Shown: one piece after another, positions 11,177 through 21,131 of the stretch | Position numbering within the stretch: the first letter of the stretch is position 1 | How the letters are laid out: the number at the start of each line of letters is the position of its first letter | From: Dendrobium chrysotoxum | Taxonomy: Eukaryota; Streptophyta; Magnoliopsida; Asparagales; Orchidaceae | NCBI GenBank assembly: GCA_019925795.1 | Contig: CM034312.1 | Coordinates: 84,075,528-84,139,527 of the forward strand | Direction of reading: 5' to 3' | Length of the DNA: 64,000 nucleotides | Notes under the pieces: generated by a model | Told to the model about the DNA's origin: nothing | What the model saw: only the letters and a program-made list of their open reading frames with translations | Database searches by the model: none | Program-made: the position numbers and the translations under genes

Positions 11177-12610
11177 TCACCTTTGTGACAAAAAGCTTTT
11201 TTTAAGGAATTGGCTAACATTTAAATTTTTCATTTCATCCACCAGATCATCCAATTCATCCTCAAAAGCCCCGCAAGGCGAGGAAGCAGCCTCATCCATG
11301 TCGTCAAAATGATCCAAAGAGGGAGACATCAAGTTCAACGACAATTGAGCTTTCAGATCTGCATTTGAAATTAGAGATATCGGTACATCTATGACGGATT
11401 CAAAATCAATAGATTTTGCAGTGTTAGGCGATAACTCCTCAAAAGAAGAACGTGGCGACTTATCATGAACATTACTAGAAGACTCATTCAGCATCGCCAA
11501 ATTAACAAGGTAAAAATCCTTCTCAACAACAATAGGCGAAGCAGGAGTCTGACAATTAGTATTAATAGATGGCATGTTATTAAGTACCAAATTCTCAGTA
11601 TGATCCTTAACTGACACAGAAACACCATAATCCTCAAGACACAAAACATCAGGATCGGACAAATGTCCCACCCGAGCAGAAGGTAGAAGCAAAGATTCAT
11701 TTTCCACAAGGCCCATAGCAGCAACCTCTGCATTAACATCCAAAGTTAAATCAACACAACCATTTTCTTGGACATTATCATACACCTCATTAGTAAGCCT
11801 AACATCCACATTAACAGTAGGATTAAGTGAGTGAGGCTCCAGCATACAAATAGCATTGTTCAGATTATCCTTAGACAAAGTAGGGTCCTTAAGTAAATGA
11901 TGGTGAAGCCGTGTACATTCTTTTTTAGCATGACCTAAAGCTTTGCAATACTCATAATAGGATGGAAAGTCATCCATCACAATACTTTGAATATAACCAA
12001 ATTTTTTCGGGCCAATCCAAACATTTTCAGGATAACGCTTCGTGATATTAAGCTCCACCAGCACCCTTGCAACGGAAGGACAGGAGCCCACCACAGTGGC
12101 AATATCAGTATGAAGAGGACGACCAAAAATGGAACCCAGGCCTTGAAGAATACCGGGAGCAAAAAAATGAGGACGTAAGTTCGGAAAAGAAATCCAAACC
12201 GAAACAATTGGGGACTCTTCCACAATATCCACAAAAGGAGACCACTTAGTCAGTTTCATAAAATAATTACTAACAAAATAGGATTGGTGGGCAAAAATTA
12301 TGTAGTAATCCATATCACAACTTAATTTTATCAGAACATGACGTGAATCCAACAAGATGATAGAGAACTCAGCTGTCAGTTTCAAATTAAAGAAGAACCT
12401 CCTAATCAACTCCAAGGATGGATGGTGATTAGGGAAATAGCCTACAAGAGAGAAAGCAAATGGGGCAGCAAGTGCAAATACTTTCTCTTCGGAAATCCAC
12501 AGCGAAGGCATCCCCCAAAAAGTGGAGGTTTTAATATCAGCAAAAGAAGGCGACGAAACATCCCCAGACAGGGCATCAAGAAAAGAGCTAGAGTTTGTTT
12601 TACTGTTCAA
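11177..12610 (-). CDS. L1-type LINE ORF1 protein (DUF4283 domain plus degenerate zinc knuckle)
   Basis: Uninterrupted 477-codon frame. Residues about 35-135 look like the DUF4283 domain found in ORF1 of plant L1-type LINEs (WISEE near 38, then a VWISFPNL segment at 138-145). They are followed by a zinc-knuckle-like motif near 219-232 with spacing C-x2-C-x4-H-x4-C. C222, H227 and C232 are present but the first ligand is Y219, so zinc binding is doubtful. The C-terminal half (about 245-477) is acidic, Ser- and Asn-rich and low in complexity. Such proteins bind the LINE RNA to form the transposition particle. A broken relative lies at 28777-29927. The start is the first Met of the frame. It is well preserved for a copy lacking ORF2, but I cannot tell whether it is expressed. 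Confidence 0.8.
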   Translation of the reverse strand: MNSKTNSSSFLDALSGDVSSPSFADIKTSTFWGMPSLWISEEKVFALAAPFAFSLVGYFPNHHPSLELIRRFFFNLKLTAEFSIILLDSRHVLIKLSCDMDYYIIFAHQSYFVSNYFMKLTKWSPFVDIVEESPIVSVWISFPNLRPHFFAPGILQGLGSIFGRPLHTDIATVVGSCPSVARVLVELNITKRYPENVWIGPKKFGYIQSIVMDDFPSYYEYCKALGHAKKECTRLHHHLLKDPTLSKDNLNNAICMLEPHSLNPTVNVDVRLTNEVYDNVQENGCVDLTLDVNAEVAAMGLVENESLLLPSARVGHLSDPDVLCLEDYGVSVSVKDHTENLVLNNMPSINTNCQTPASPIVVEKDFYLVNLAMLNESSSNVHDKSPRSSFEELSPNTAKSIDFESVIDVPISLISNADLKAQLSLNLMSPSLDHFDDMDEAASSPCGAFEDELDDLVDEMKNLNVSQFLKKSFLSQR

Positions 12611-12766
12611 AAACTAGGGTCATCCAACTTAATATGATTTATCTTTATCCGCCGGGATGACGTCGACACAAACAACAATGCTTAGGAAAAACCAAAATCA
12701 CTGGAAAACACCAGGAAAAAATCCATTAGGGGAAGAGAGAAACTTGCCTAAGCGGAACCATCGTCG

Positions 12767-12985
12767 AGCGACCCCGACAAACCCTAGCAACGTCTCCTAT
12801 CTTGCATGAAAACTTTCCTATCCACAACTTCTGAGCGAAAGAGATGATCCTCAAGCGACCCCAGAAGGGGGAGGGCAAACCCAAGCAGAGCGTCTTGAGG
12901 AAACTAGAGTGGAAGAGATGATCGTCGAGTGACCCCTGAAGGGGGAAGGCGAACCCTAGCAGAGCATCGATCATGTAGATCACGC
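12767..12985 (-). repeat. Three roughly 75-bp repeats in the LINE 5' leader
   Basis: On plus, 'ATCGTCGAGCGACCCC', 'ATCCTCAAGCGACCCC' and 'ATCGTCGAGTGACCCC' start related units at about 12768, 12846 and 12920, the last two continuing GAAGGGGGA.GGC.AACCC.AGCAGAGC. Monomer-like repeats in a LINE leader can carry promoter activity. That role is inferred, not shown. Confidence 0.6.
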
Positions 12986-13384
12986 ATTGGTGAGGGATTT
13001 TCTTCCCATAAGGTAATTTAAAAAAAGATGAAGTGATGTATCAATTTATTTCTTATATGATTTGATTGGATTAGTGCGTTGGGTGCAATATACATTAAAG
13101 TAATAATAAAAATATGAAAATCTTGAATTTAGTATAATAGAATTCAAAACTAAATTAAATTTAAGGAAATTAAGTGACTTTTTTTTTGCCATTGCATCAA
13201 AATAATTTAATTTAAATTATAAATAATTAATGATTTGAGAGAAAATAACTTAAAATGCTAAATTATAAACTTATAGCCTGTTATTTAATGAAATTTGGTT
13301 AAAACACTAAAATAAGGGGATTTTTGAAAAGTTACCAAGATAATTAGAAATATATATTTTATAGTCATCTTAGCCTATTTTTAT

Positions 13385-13435
13385 GCTTAAAAAGTTGCTT
13401 TAGAAAACATTAAAAAGGCTGTCCCAAAGAAAGTC
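13385..13435. mobile_element. MITE fragment (right end only)
   Basis: Ends 'GGCTGTCCCAAAGAAAGTC', a degraded version of the GTCCCAAACGAAGCC terminus of the TTA-type MITE family. No partner left end was found. Confidence 0.5.
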
Positions 13436-13604
13436 TAAGTAAAATAGCTTTATCCATCACTCACAAACATAGTATAATAATTTGCTTCATCACATCGTAT
13501 GAATTGTATGTTAATACACAATCACTTTTTTTTTCTTTTCCCTCTGAGCTACATTCCCGTGTTAATACACAGTCACTTATTACCTTATGTAGAGCAAACA
13601 TTTA

Positions 13605-13713
13605 GGCTTCGTTTGGGACAGCTTTAAACCATTGCTTTTTCTTTGCTTTCAAGATATTTTTGTCCTAAAAATCAGCTTTACAAAGCAGGAAGAAAGCTGT
13701 CCCAAACGAAGTC
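13605..13713. mobile_element. PIF/Harbinger-type MITE, 109 bp, TSD TTA
   Basis: Terminal repeats GGCTTCGTTTGGGACAGCTTT and its complement ending CCCAAACGAAGTC, flanked by TTA at 13602-13604 and 13714-13716. Same family as the element at 9189. Confidence 0.9.
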
Positions 13714-13790
13714 TTAATATTGTGTTTGATTTATTATTGCTTTCACTAATAGAATGTCATTTGATATCACCATACCTCTTGAGTAACTTA

Positions 13791-13978
13791 AGCTTCTTTT
13801 GGGATAGCTTTTTTACTGCTTTATAAAGTTATTACAGAGACAGCAAAATTTTAAAGCTGTTGTAGAAAGCGGCTTTTTAGTATAATTTTTTTTATGTTGC
13901 GAAAAAATAATGATCAAACAAAAATTATGATTGCAGTATGAAAATCAAAGCAATATGAAAGCTATCTCAAACAAAACC
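13791..13978. mobile_element. PIF/Harbinger-type MITE, 188 bp, TSD TTA
   Basis: Starts AGCTTCTTTTGGGATAGC and ends GCTATCTCAAACAAAACC, flanked by TTA at 13788-13790 and 13979-13981. It is more diverged and longer than its neighbour at 13605, with which it is almost contiguous. Confidence 0.8.
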
Positions 13979-13981
13979 TTA

Positions 13982-14518
13982 GTTTTAGTGCATAAATTGT
14001 ATAGGCAATAAAGTTGAGTTAATCAATTCACATTGAGGCTATAAATAACACACTAATTCGCTTGTTTGTATCATTTATCAATAATTTAGGATCAATTGTG
14101 TTGTGTCAATTTCAGGATTTAGATATTGGATTGCAAGTGTGCATAATCTAATATTTTAGAGAGTAACAATATTAAAATTATGATTAAAACTTGAGCACAC
14201 TATGAATTAAACATTTCTTATTATGTAAAGCATTTTGCCTAAAGTTGTACTCCAATAGATAGTAAAATTGATTCAATTGCTTATACATATTGCCTCCATT
14301 GATCAATTCATTATCATAAACTTAACTTTCATTGAATGTTTTAGATTGTCGTATTTTTTCTAGCTTCTTTAATTACATTTGTAGTGGGAGTTCATAATAA
14401 AAAAATAATTTAAAAATAAATTTGAAGAGACCATCACACACCACATTCACAATCCTTCAGTTGAACTAATTATTGAAGTCTAAAATTATTCTTTCTACCA
14501 TAACATAGTTCTTTCTCT
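13982..14518. other. AT-rich DNA, no gene seen
   Basis: No reading frame or recognisable repeat. Confidence 0.5.
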
Positions 14519-14891
14519 GACTACAAAAAAAAATGTTTTATAGTATTAAAAATAGATTTTTTGAGGCAGCTTTAACCACCACAAAATGCTTGCAGCTATT
14601 TCAAAATCGTTGCAGGACCGTTGTGATTACTATCCGTTGTAAAGATATTTCGCAACAGTTTAGGAAACGCTAAGATTTAATAAAAGAAGTATAAGTCATA
14701 GTAGTGATTTTAAATGCCACTAATCTACGCACATAGTAGCAGCTTTAACCACCGCTATTATGGAGCTTTGGTGGCAGTTAAATATGTCTCTAACAGTTGT
14801 GGTTTAAATTGCTGCAAAAAATGTTTTATAGCAACGGTTTTTAACCCCTCGCTATCAAGTGTTGCAAAAAAATATTTAATTTTTGGTAGTG
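14519..14891. mobile_element. CACTA-type MITE, 373 bp, TSD TCT
   Basis: The right end reads TTTTTGGTAGTG, so its complement is CACTACCAAAAA. The left end is GACTACAAAAAA, a one-base change from CACTACAAAAAA. A 3-bp TCT duplication flanks it (14516-14518, 14892-14894). The interior has repeated 'GCAGC.TTTAACCACC' and 'GTTTTATAG' motifs in both orientations. Non-coding; the 73-codon frame inside is incidental. Confidence 0.85.
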
Positions 14892-14894
14892 TCT

Positions 14895-16281
14895 CTCTTG
14901 CAACAACTTATGGGATTAACCAATTATCATTTTAATGTTTTAATTGCATTTTAAGTTTTATTTCATTAAACTTGCAAGATAATATAGCAAAATTATTTGA
15001 AAGAATATAGAATTCCTGCCTTGAAATTATAAAAAATAAAGTTATTCTCAATTGTCATACTTTTTATACACACTAAAACAAGATAAAAAAATCTATATTA
15101 CTAATATATTTATCATTCATGACTATCACTTTTAAAAATTATTTGCAAGAAATTAGAAAATATGAAACTTCCGAAAAACAGTTTTTCATCACAAAAACTT
15201 TTGAAAAACAATCAGAAAATCGTAATAGCCAAATAAAATTATGATTACTTTTTAAAAAACAAAGTATGGAGAAAACTGTCCCAAATAGAACCTGAATTAA
15301 TCCATATCTAATAATTGATTGATGATAAGTTTATGATCTCATAAATTTCACAGAAGTGGAGAGCATTTCTCTAATAAAGTACTATATAGGGTTGGGAGTT
15401 CCCAAGGGCCTTTACTTCGCTTTTGATGGTACTTATAAATGTGGATAGTAGACTATTGCTATATATATATTAAACAATTATATAAAATAATAAAATTAGA
15501 TCTATTTACTTAGTTGGTTCAATATGATATAATATATATTTAAAAATGTTCAATTGGGTCACCCTACTAATATATATTAACAAATTATGCTAAAAAATGG
15601 GAATAAATTTGCAGCATTGATAATATGGATAAAATTTGTAAAGATTCATAAAATTTGATATTTATATCAACAATCTTATTTTTGCGTTTGGGTTCGTATG
15701 GAAAATGGTTTAGAAAGGATGTTAGTTTTTGGTCGTGATCTATGGCCAAAATGGCTTAGCCCAATGGGCCTTAAACATCAGCCCATTAGATAACTATTGC
15801 TTCGGCCCACACCAACCAGAAAGAAAATATATTGTTTCACCTAAAGAAAAGTATAGAAAAAAAAATTATATTCTAAATTAATTTTAAGGAAATAAAGCAT
15901 TGAGAAAATAGAAATACTTTTATTTAACTAAAATTTTTTTTTTAATTTTTAATTTTATCTTACTCCCCTTAGTGCTAATAAATTTTTTTTTATGTTGTAA
16001 TTATGAGTTAATTTAGGTGTTAAGGGTTAATCAACTTGGCAGCTCATGAAGGAGACATAAGAAGGGTTTAGATTCTCTTCACCTAACATGATAAATATAT
16101 GGTATAATTATCTACATTTTGGTCATGTATTTTATTTTAGCTTATTTTGAGTAATAGACATCTATACTATTGCATCTATAGTGATTGGTTTATACTATCA
16201 TATGAAGATTATTTTTTATTAATGTGTGTGAATAATAGTGGATGGATATGAAAAAGATAGAATGAGAAATAATTGTATTAA
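14895..16281. other. AT-rich DNA with a MITE right-end fragment, no gene seen
   Basis: A degraded MITE right arm lies at about 15230-15292 (ending ACTGTCCCAAATAGAACC). Two GGGCC/GGCCC-type motifs lie at about 15766-15808; this motif is common upstream of plant housekeeping genes, but no coding sequence follows that I can identify. Confidence 0.4.
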
Positions 16282-16345
16282 GGCTTCGTTTGGGACAGCT
16301 TTCTTAATGCTTTCTAAAACAGCTTTTTAGTTAAAATTTTTCTTG
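16282..16345. mobile_element. MITE fragment (left end only)
   Basis: Starts GGCTTCGTTTGGGACAGC after TAA and runs through the family's TTTCTTA.TGCTTTCTAAAACAGC block, then the similarity stops. No matching right end was seen nearby. Confidence 0.6.
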
Positions 16346-17022
16346 AATTACATTTTTTTGTTGGAGTCTAAAGTTAAAAACTTAATTGCTTGTATGTGTT
16401 TGTAGTGTGCTTAATCATGTTAGGGAGCTTATATTTTTGAGGAAGATTATCATCGTAAGAGTAAACTGAAGGCTTATAATGTCTCAGATGGAAATGAAAA
16501 GGTGTAGCCATCTTGAACAAAAATCGCTTGATGTTCTAATCAAAGAAGGATGTATTGAACATAGGTGGTTTGTAGTATATAATGTAAGGCCAAATAGACA
16601 AATGAAGTCGTGTGAATAATAATGAGTGCCTAAAGAAGTTTGATTGTATAGAGTTTAAAAGTACTGAATGGCTTCAATATGGATATCATGGAGTAAGTAT
16701 CTCCTTAATGAGGTTATGGTTGTGTTTGATTTTAACTTTTTTATAAAGAAAAGCTAAGTCATCCTCACCTTTAAAAGACCATATATCCTTTTCACTTATG
16801 AAAATTCATTTGCTTTCATTTCTTGTGACATGAATTGAATTTTCTACGATCAATTTATATTTTTATAAGAGATAGGGGTCCAAGGGTTGTCTTCTAGTAA
16901 ATAGAGTACCTTATTCTATTCTTCTTTGTAGAAGTTATTATAATTTGAGAGATGATTGGTGTTATTCCATAGAATGACTTTGAGGGCAATCTTAACAGCT
17001 TTCAACTTCTTACATAGATTAA
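16346..17022. other. Unassigned DNA, no gene recognised
   Basis: The base composition is slightly less AT-rich, with short gene-like stretches, but every frame is broken every few codons. It could be an old pseudogene or intron sequence. No family can be named. Confidence 0.3.
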
Positions 17023-17213
17023 GGTTTCGTTTGGAATAGCTTTCTTACTGCTTTGCACTTCAGTCTGCAACTACAATTTATATTTGATCACTACTTTTTT
17101 GCTGCTTTCATAACATTTTTGTACTAAGAAACTACTTTCTACAACAGTTTTAAAATGTAATATTTTCTACAGCAACTTTACAAAATAATAGAAAAGACAT
17201 ATCAAACGAAGCC
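17023..17213. mobile_element. PIF/Harbinger-type MITE, 191 bp, TSD TAA
   Basis: Starts GGTTTCGTTTGGAATAGC and ends CATATCAAACGAAGCC, flanked by TAA at 17020-17022 and 17214-17216. The interior carries the family's TGCTTT and ACAGC.ACTTTACA blocks. Confidence 0.85.
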
Positions 17214-17642
17214 TAAAAATATGATCACTATAGATTTAAAAATTCAAGAATTCATAATAGCTTCCTTAAAATCATTAACAAATAGCCCAAAAATTCTTAA
17301 AAATGAATATGTGCTTAAATATTTTGAATCATTATAAAACTACAAATACTCCTCAATAACAGTATTAGGGCATCCAAATGAAACTGACACTCCATTTTTG
17401 TTTCAATAATCTCATCTTCTTTGTCCCAATTCCCCAATTTCTAAAGTTGTCAATGAGCTCGAAGTCCCCATTTATTGTTGTGATCTTATAGGGTCATAAC
17501 AATCTCATTGACAGCTAGAGATATTCATAAGAAAGTCTACTATGAGCCCAACTCTTTTATTTTTAAATAGCTACTGAGACGGCCGTAGGGCCTATCGCTC
17601 TCCTATCAATAAGCAAAATAGAGAATGTGAAGCAGGCAGCTA

Positions 17643-17766
17643 CGTAGCTCATCTTGATATGTTGGTTGAGAGTTTTGGCTACCAATCAAGAGGTCTTGAG
17701 TTCGAAGCTTACGTATGTGATGCATGTATGAGTTTGTCTTAATTGACCTAAATATTCCCAAAAAAA
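17643..17766 (+). mobile_element. tRNA-derived SINE, copy 2
   Basis: A-box-like TAGCTCATCTTG at the start, B-box-like GAGTTCGAAGC near 17698-17708, TTGACCTAAATATTCCC and an A run at the end. Aligns end to end with copy 1 (10488-10612). Confidence 0.8.
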
Positions 17767-18254
17767 GTGGGCAGGTTCCAAATTATCCATTTTGAAGCTT
17801 CTCTGAGACGTCAACGTTTTCATTTTAATTTTACAGTAAATATTTGGTTGTTGATGAAAGCAATAAGTTTTGATGTGATATTAATATTAAATAATAATAA
17901 TAATGAAAGTATTAATGTGATATAAAAATGCATATTGAATAAATTTTATTTTGAAAATTTTTAGAAAATTGAAATTAAAAATTAGATATATAAATATTTG
18001 TTTGATAAAAATTTCCTTTCAAAATATATAAGGGGTTTTTTTTAGATAAGGGAGTATTATATGTATAATTAAATTGTAAATACTAACAAATTAAGAATAA
18101 TAATAGTAATAGTCTTGCATAATTCATATATTCTTATGTTATTTGAATAGCCTAAAAATTTATTAATAGTATATTGAAAGAATTTTATTTGACTGGTTTA
18201 CAACACCTTAGATGCTTGTTAGTTATAAAGGATGGGCATTGAGCCCTCAAGTAG
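17767..18254. other. AT-rich DNA, no gene seen
   Basis: No frame or repeat terminus found. Confidence 0.5.
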
Positions 18255-18420
18255 GGGTGCAAATGAGTTGAGTCGAGCTCGACTCATTTTTGGTTTGAGC
18301 TTTAGCTAGATTAATTAATCAAGTTTGAGCTCGAGCTCGACCTTTATTCTATGAGTTCTAGCTGGCTCACGACTCAACTCGTTTATCATAAAAGAGAGAA
18401 AATGATTATGATTCAAGCAA
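18255..18420. mobile_element. hAT-like MITE fragment (left end)
   Basis: Begins TAGGGGTGCAAATGAG and continues with a run of GAGTCGAGCTCGACTC-type palindromes. Many plant hAT MITEs start TAGGGGTG. The complementary right end was not found. Confidence 0.5.
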
Positions 18421-18473
18421 ATGTTATAATAAAATGACAAAAGGAATAAAAATTTCACTCGAAAAGACTTTCT

Positions 18474-19477
18474 TCATTATTTTGGACAGCTTTTTTATTG
18501 CTTTCTAAAACAGTTTTTTGTAAGGCTGCAAACGAACCGAGCTGAACTGAGTATGTTCATGTTCATGTTTGAGTTCGTTTATTATCAGCTTGTTCAAGTT
18601 CGATTCGAGTTTTTTTGTTTGTGTTCAAGCTTGGTTCATTTAAATTAATGGGTATTCATGTTAGGTTCATGTTTGATTTTTTTTGTGCTTATCAAGCTTT
18701 AAACAAATGAGCCTTATCGAGTTATAAATGAGCTCTACTTCTATATGTTCATTAACTTAACAAACAAGCCTTATCGAGCCTTCTAACACACAATTACATC
18801 AAACATGTTCATAAACATATCAAGCATAATTTTTTAAACTATCAAACAAGCTTGTTCATGAACATATGTAACTAGTATTCTTGAGCTATTAAATGAGCAA
18901 GTTCATGAACAGATCCAATTAGTATTTTTGAGCTACCAAATGAGCTCGTTCACGAACAAACAATCTATGATTCTTTTTTTTTTCATGAAAATTTTAAACA
19001 AACAATTTAGCAAATATGAACAAATGTCTCTTGTTCATGAAATTTATAAAATTTATTAATTAACAATTATTATATCATTATGTTATAATAAATATAAAAT
19101 ATTTACATTATATATATTTATCAATTTTATAATCAAATATTAACCAAGTTTTTAACTTGCTTATTTACGAGTTCTGAATCGAACACGAATCGAGCTTTTT
19201 ATCGAGCTTAATGTCGAGCTTATTCACGAGCTTTAGATAATGTTGTTCGTGAACATAAATGAGTCGAACATATTATTGTTCAAATTTGTTTATTTAAGAA
19301 TCGAGTATTTAAAAATATATTCAAAATGATCACGAATGAGCTTTAATCAAACCGAGCAACGTGCAACTATCTTCTCTTGCAGCCCTAATTTCTTAATAAA
19401 AAAATTTTAAATTTAAAAAAATTTATACAAAAAAAATATTTTATAAAATAGTAAAAAAATTATCTAGAATAGAACCC
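18474..19477. mobile_element. Degraded PIF-type MITE split by a hAT insertion
   Basis: Left part (to 18520) retains TTTTGGACAGCTTTTTTATTG and TTTCTAAAACAG. Right part (19388 onward) is A/T-rich and ends near ATCTAGAATAGAACCC, a weak match to the family terminus. The hAT element at 18521-19387 sits between them. The right half is decayed enough that this pairing is tentative. Confidence 0.45.
18521..19387. mobile_element. hAT-type non-autonomous element, 867 bp
   Basis: Left TAAGGCTGCAAACGAACCGAG and right CTTGCAGCCCTA form short terminal inverted repeats. The interior is dense in TTCATGAAC, GTTCGTTTA and GAGCTCGTTC motifs in both orientations (for example three roughly 55-bp repeats at 18845-18965), typical of hAT subterminal repeats. 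Flanking 8-mers agree at about five positions, so the target duplication is eroded. No transposase. Confidence 0.65.
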
Positions 19478-20326
19478 AAATCCGTTTGACGCGTCTGAGC
19501 TCGGCCCGCCGCCCTCTTTTTCCCAATTTTAATTTCATAATAATTAGTGAAGTTGCGTGCTGGGAGGAATATGGATTATGGAATGGCAATAGTGTAATAA
19601 TTAGAAAGTTCTTCATTTGCGCGTGAAGGCTTCAAACTTCAAAGAAGGAATAACATTTCATAATATAATATGAAGGTTTAGGCGTATCAAGCTGGGAGTG
19701 GCATTCGTCGTAATTAAGCTGAACTTTTATATAATATAATATAATATAATCTTTAGAAAGTTCTTCATTTGCGCAAATTTATGATGGTGAAATATATGTT
19801 TAATATTTTACTTTTATATAAAAATTTAACATGTATAGATAGAAATTATAAAAAATCAAATTTTTTATGAGGAAAATCCAAAAAAGAAAAAAAGTCAGGG
19901 CTCAATTGAAAAAATCCACTATATACCTATATAAGTACAAGAATCTGCTCTTCTTTATAATTAAAGAAAATGAGATTATATAATTGAAAATAATTCTCTA
20001 ATTTTTATTGTAGGAATTAGGGATTATAGAAGTTGGATATCTATAAATAGATAATTGAAGCCTAATAATGAGGTTGAAAGTTAGTTGCTCGATGATAATA
20101 GTCGTATGACAGAAGTTAAGCGATGTTGGCAATAGTTATTTATTATGGTCATCAGTGGTGATTGTCAGAAAATTGTCAGAAAATGAAACAGAATTTTTAG
20201 CTCTTTCAGCTCTTAAGCCTCCCTCGTGTAAAGAATGCATCATTATTTATAGGTTTTTTTTGAGAAGGGAGTGCTAGTAAATTTGGCCAAAATTCGAAAT
20301 TTTTCATGCTTATATTGATATCATTG
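19478..20326. other. AT-rich DNA with a 22-bp direct repeat, no gene seen
   Basis: TTAGAAAGTTCTTCATTTGCGC occurs exactly at 19601-19622 and again at 19753-19774, 152 bp apart, separated by a (TATAA)n tract. Nothing else identifiable. Confidence 0.5.
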
Positions 20327-20545
20327 ATCCTTTTTTTTTTTTGGCAAAATAAAATTTTATTAGATAAAAAGAGCATTACATCACAAGCCCAAAAGTTGGC
20401 CACAGAGAGCAAGATTACAGCCAGAGAAAATAGCAGCAAACGTCAGGGCCAAAACAATTTGAACAAAACAAAGAAAATTACATCCCCGAAAGCAAATGGA
20501 CTCAGACCTCCACCTAGTTGCCAGTCTTGGGTCATCCAAGGTAGT
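20327..20545 (-). mobile_element. L1-type LINE 3' end (5'-truncated)
   Basis: On the minus strand the segment ends with CTTGTGATGTAATGCTC, then ATCTAATAAAATTTTATTTTGCC and a run of about 12 A. This arrangement is the familiar 3' UTR of plant L1-type LINEs, read from established knowledge of the family. The upstream boundary is approximate. It may belong to the same broad group as the ORF1 copies at 11177 and 28777. Confidence 0.7.
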
Positions 20546-20562
20546 GGTGTCAATTCGGGTTA

Positions 20563-20858
20563 ATGGGCTTGAGTTAAATGCTCATTGAAGCTGAAAAGGG
20601 AAGCCCGTCGGTCTCGCCCCTCACTCCCCTCCTTTTTTTCGAAATCTTTCCATATGAGCTCCCCATTAATGGCGCAATCTCGACTGAATCGCATATCTTA
20701 CTCGATTACAACTGTAAATTAAGTCGCTTGATTTAGGAAATGATTTGAATTAAGCAAGAGAGTCAATTGAGCTTTAATTGGAATTAAATTACACAAATTG
20801 AGCTAAAATCAGGTTCAAATCAGACCTGATTCGGCTCGGTTTGGGTCAATTTGGGTGT
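20563..20858 (-). repeat. Truncated extra fragment of the giant LTR family
   Basis: Read on plus, GCTTGATTTAGGAA... to GGTCAATTTGGG (20731-20858) resembles 27724-27848 of copy C in the same orientation. It is therefore a second, partial LTR promoter-side segment joined to the 3' side of copy C. The similarity begins just after the position where copy C's 231-bp tandem units end. Confidence 0.5.
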
Positions 20859-21081
20859 GGACCTCCGAAAGGACACAAAAACCATCGCCCCACGAGGGGA
20901 GACAATATCTGGCCAATAGGAGGGCAGATTCGATCACACATATGATTAACCATTGAGGATAGCGGCTCTCACCAGCACACCCCGATGGGTAATAATATAT
21001 ATGATCTGATCGTCACAACGGGTTTCCCCCACCCAATACATTAGCTCGAATGGGGTTTATTTGAGAGTGGGATGCGGTTTC

Positions 21082-21131
21082 CCACGGGCGCAAGCCCCCG
21101 TGGTTAATTACATCTCAAGCCGGGGCCTGAG
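21082..21131 (-). other. Covarying hairpins H1 and H2 of giant LTR copy C
   Basis: Sense is minus. H1 (21131 to 21114) is an 8-bp stem CTCAGGCC/GGCTTGAG with one G-T pair. After a 10-nt linker containing TAATTAA comes H2 (21103 to 21082), stem CCACGGG/CCCGTGG around GGCTTGCG. The loop core GGCTTGC is the same as in copies A and B while the stems differ. Confidence 0.8.

Larger units (their letters stand above)
11150..13012 (-). mobile_element. L1-type LINE copy carrying ORF1 only
   Basis: Reading on the minus strand: a GC-richer leader with internal repeats (13012 to 12611), an intact ORF1 (12610-11177), then within about 10 bases an A-rich stretch (11169-11150) and unrelated AT-rich DNA. 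No endonuclease/reverse transcriptase ORF2 follows, although L1-type elements normally have one directly downstream. This copy is therefore either 3'-deleted or a non-autonomous ORF1-only derivative. Both ends are approximate and no target duplication was identified. Confidence 0.6.

Noticed and set aside
15766..15808. Paired GGGCC/GGCCC motifs as a possible gene promoter
   Set aside because: No coding sequence follows on either strand, and short motifs of this kind occur by chance.
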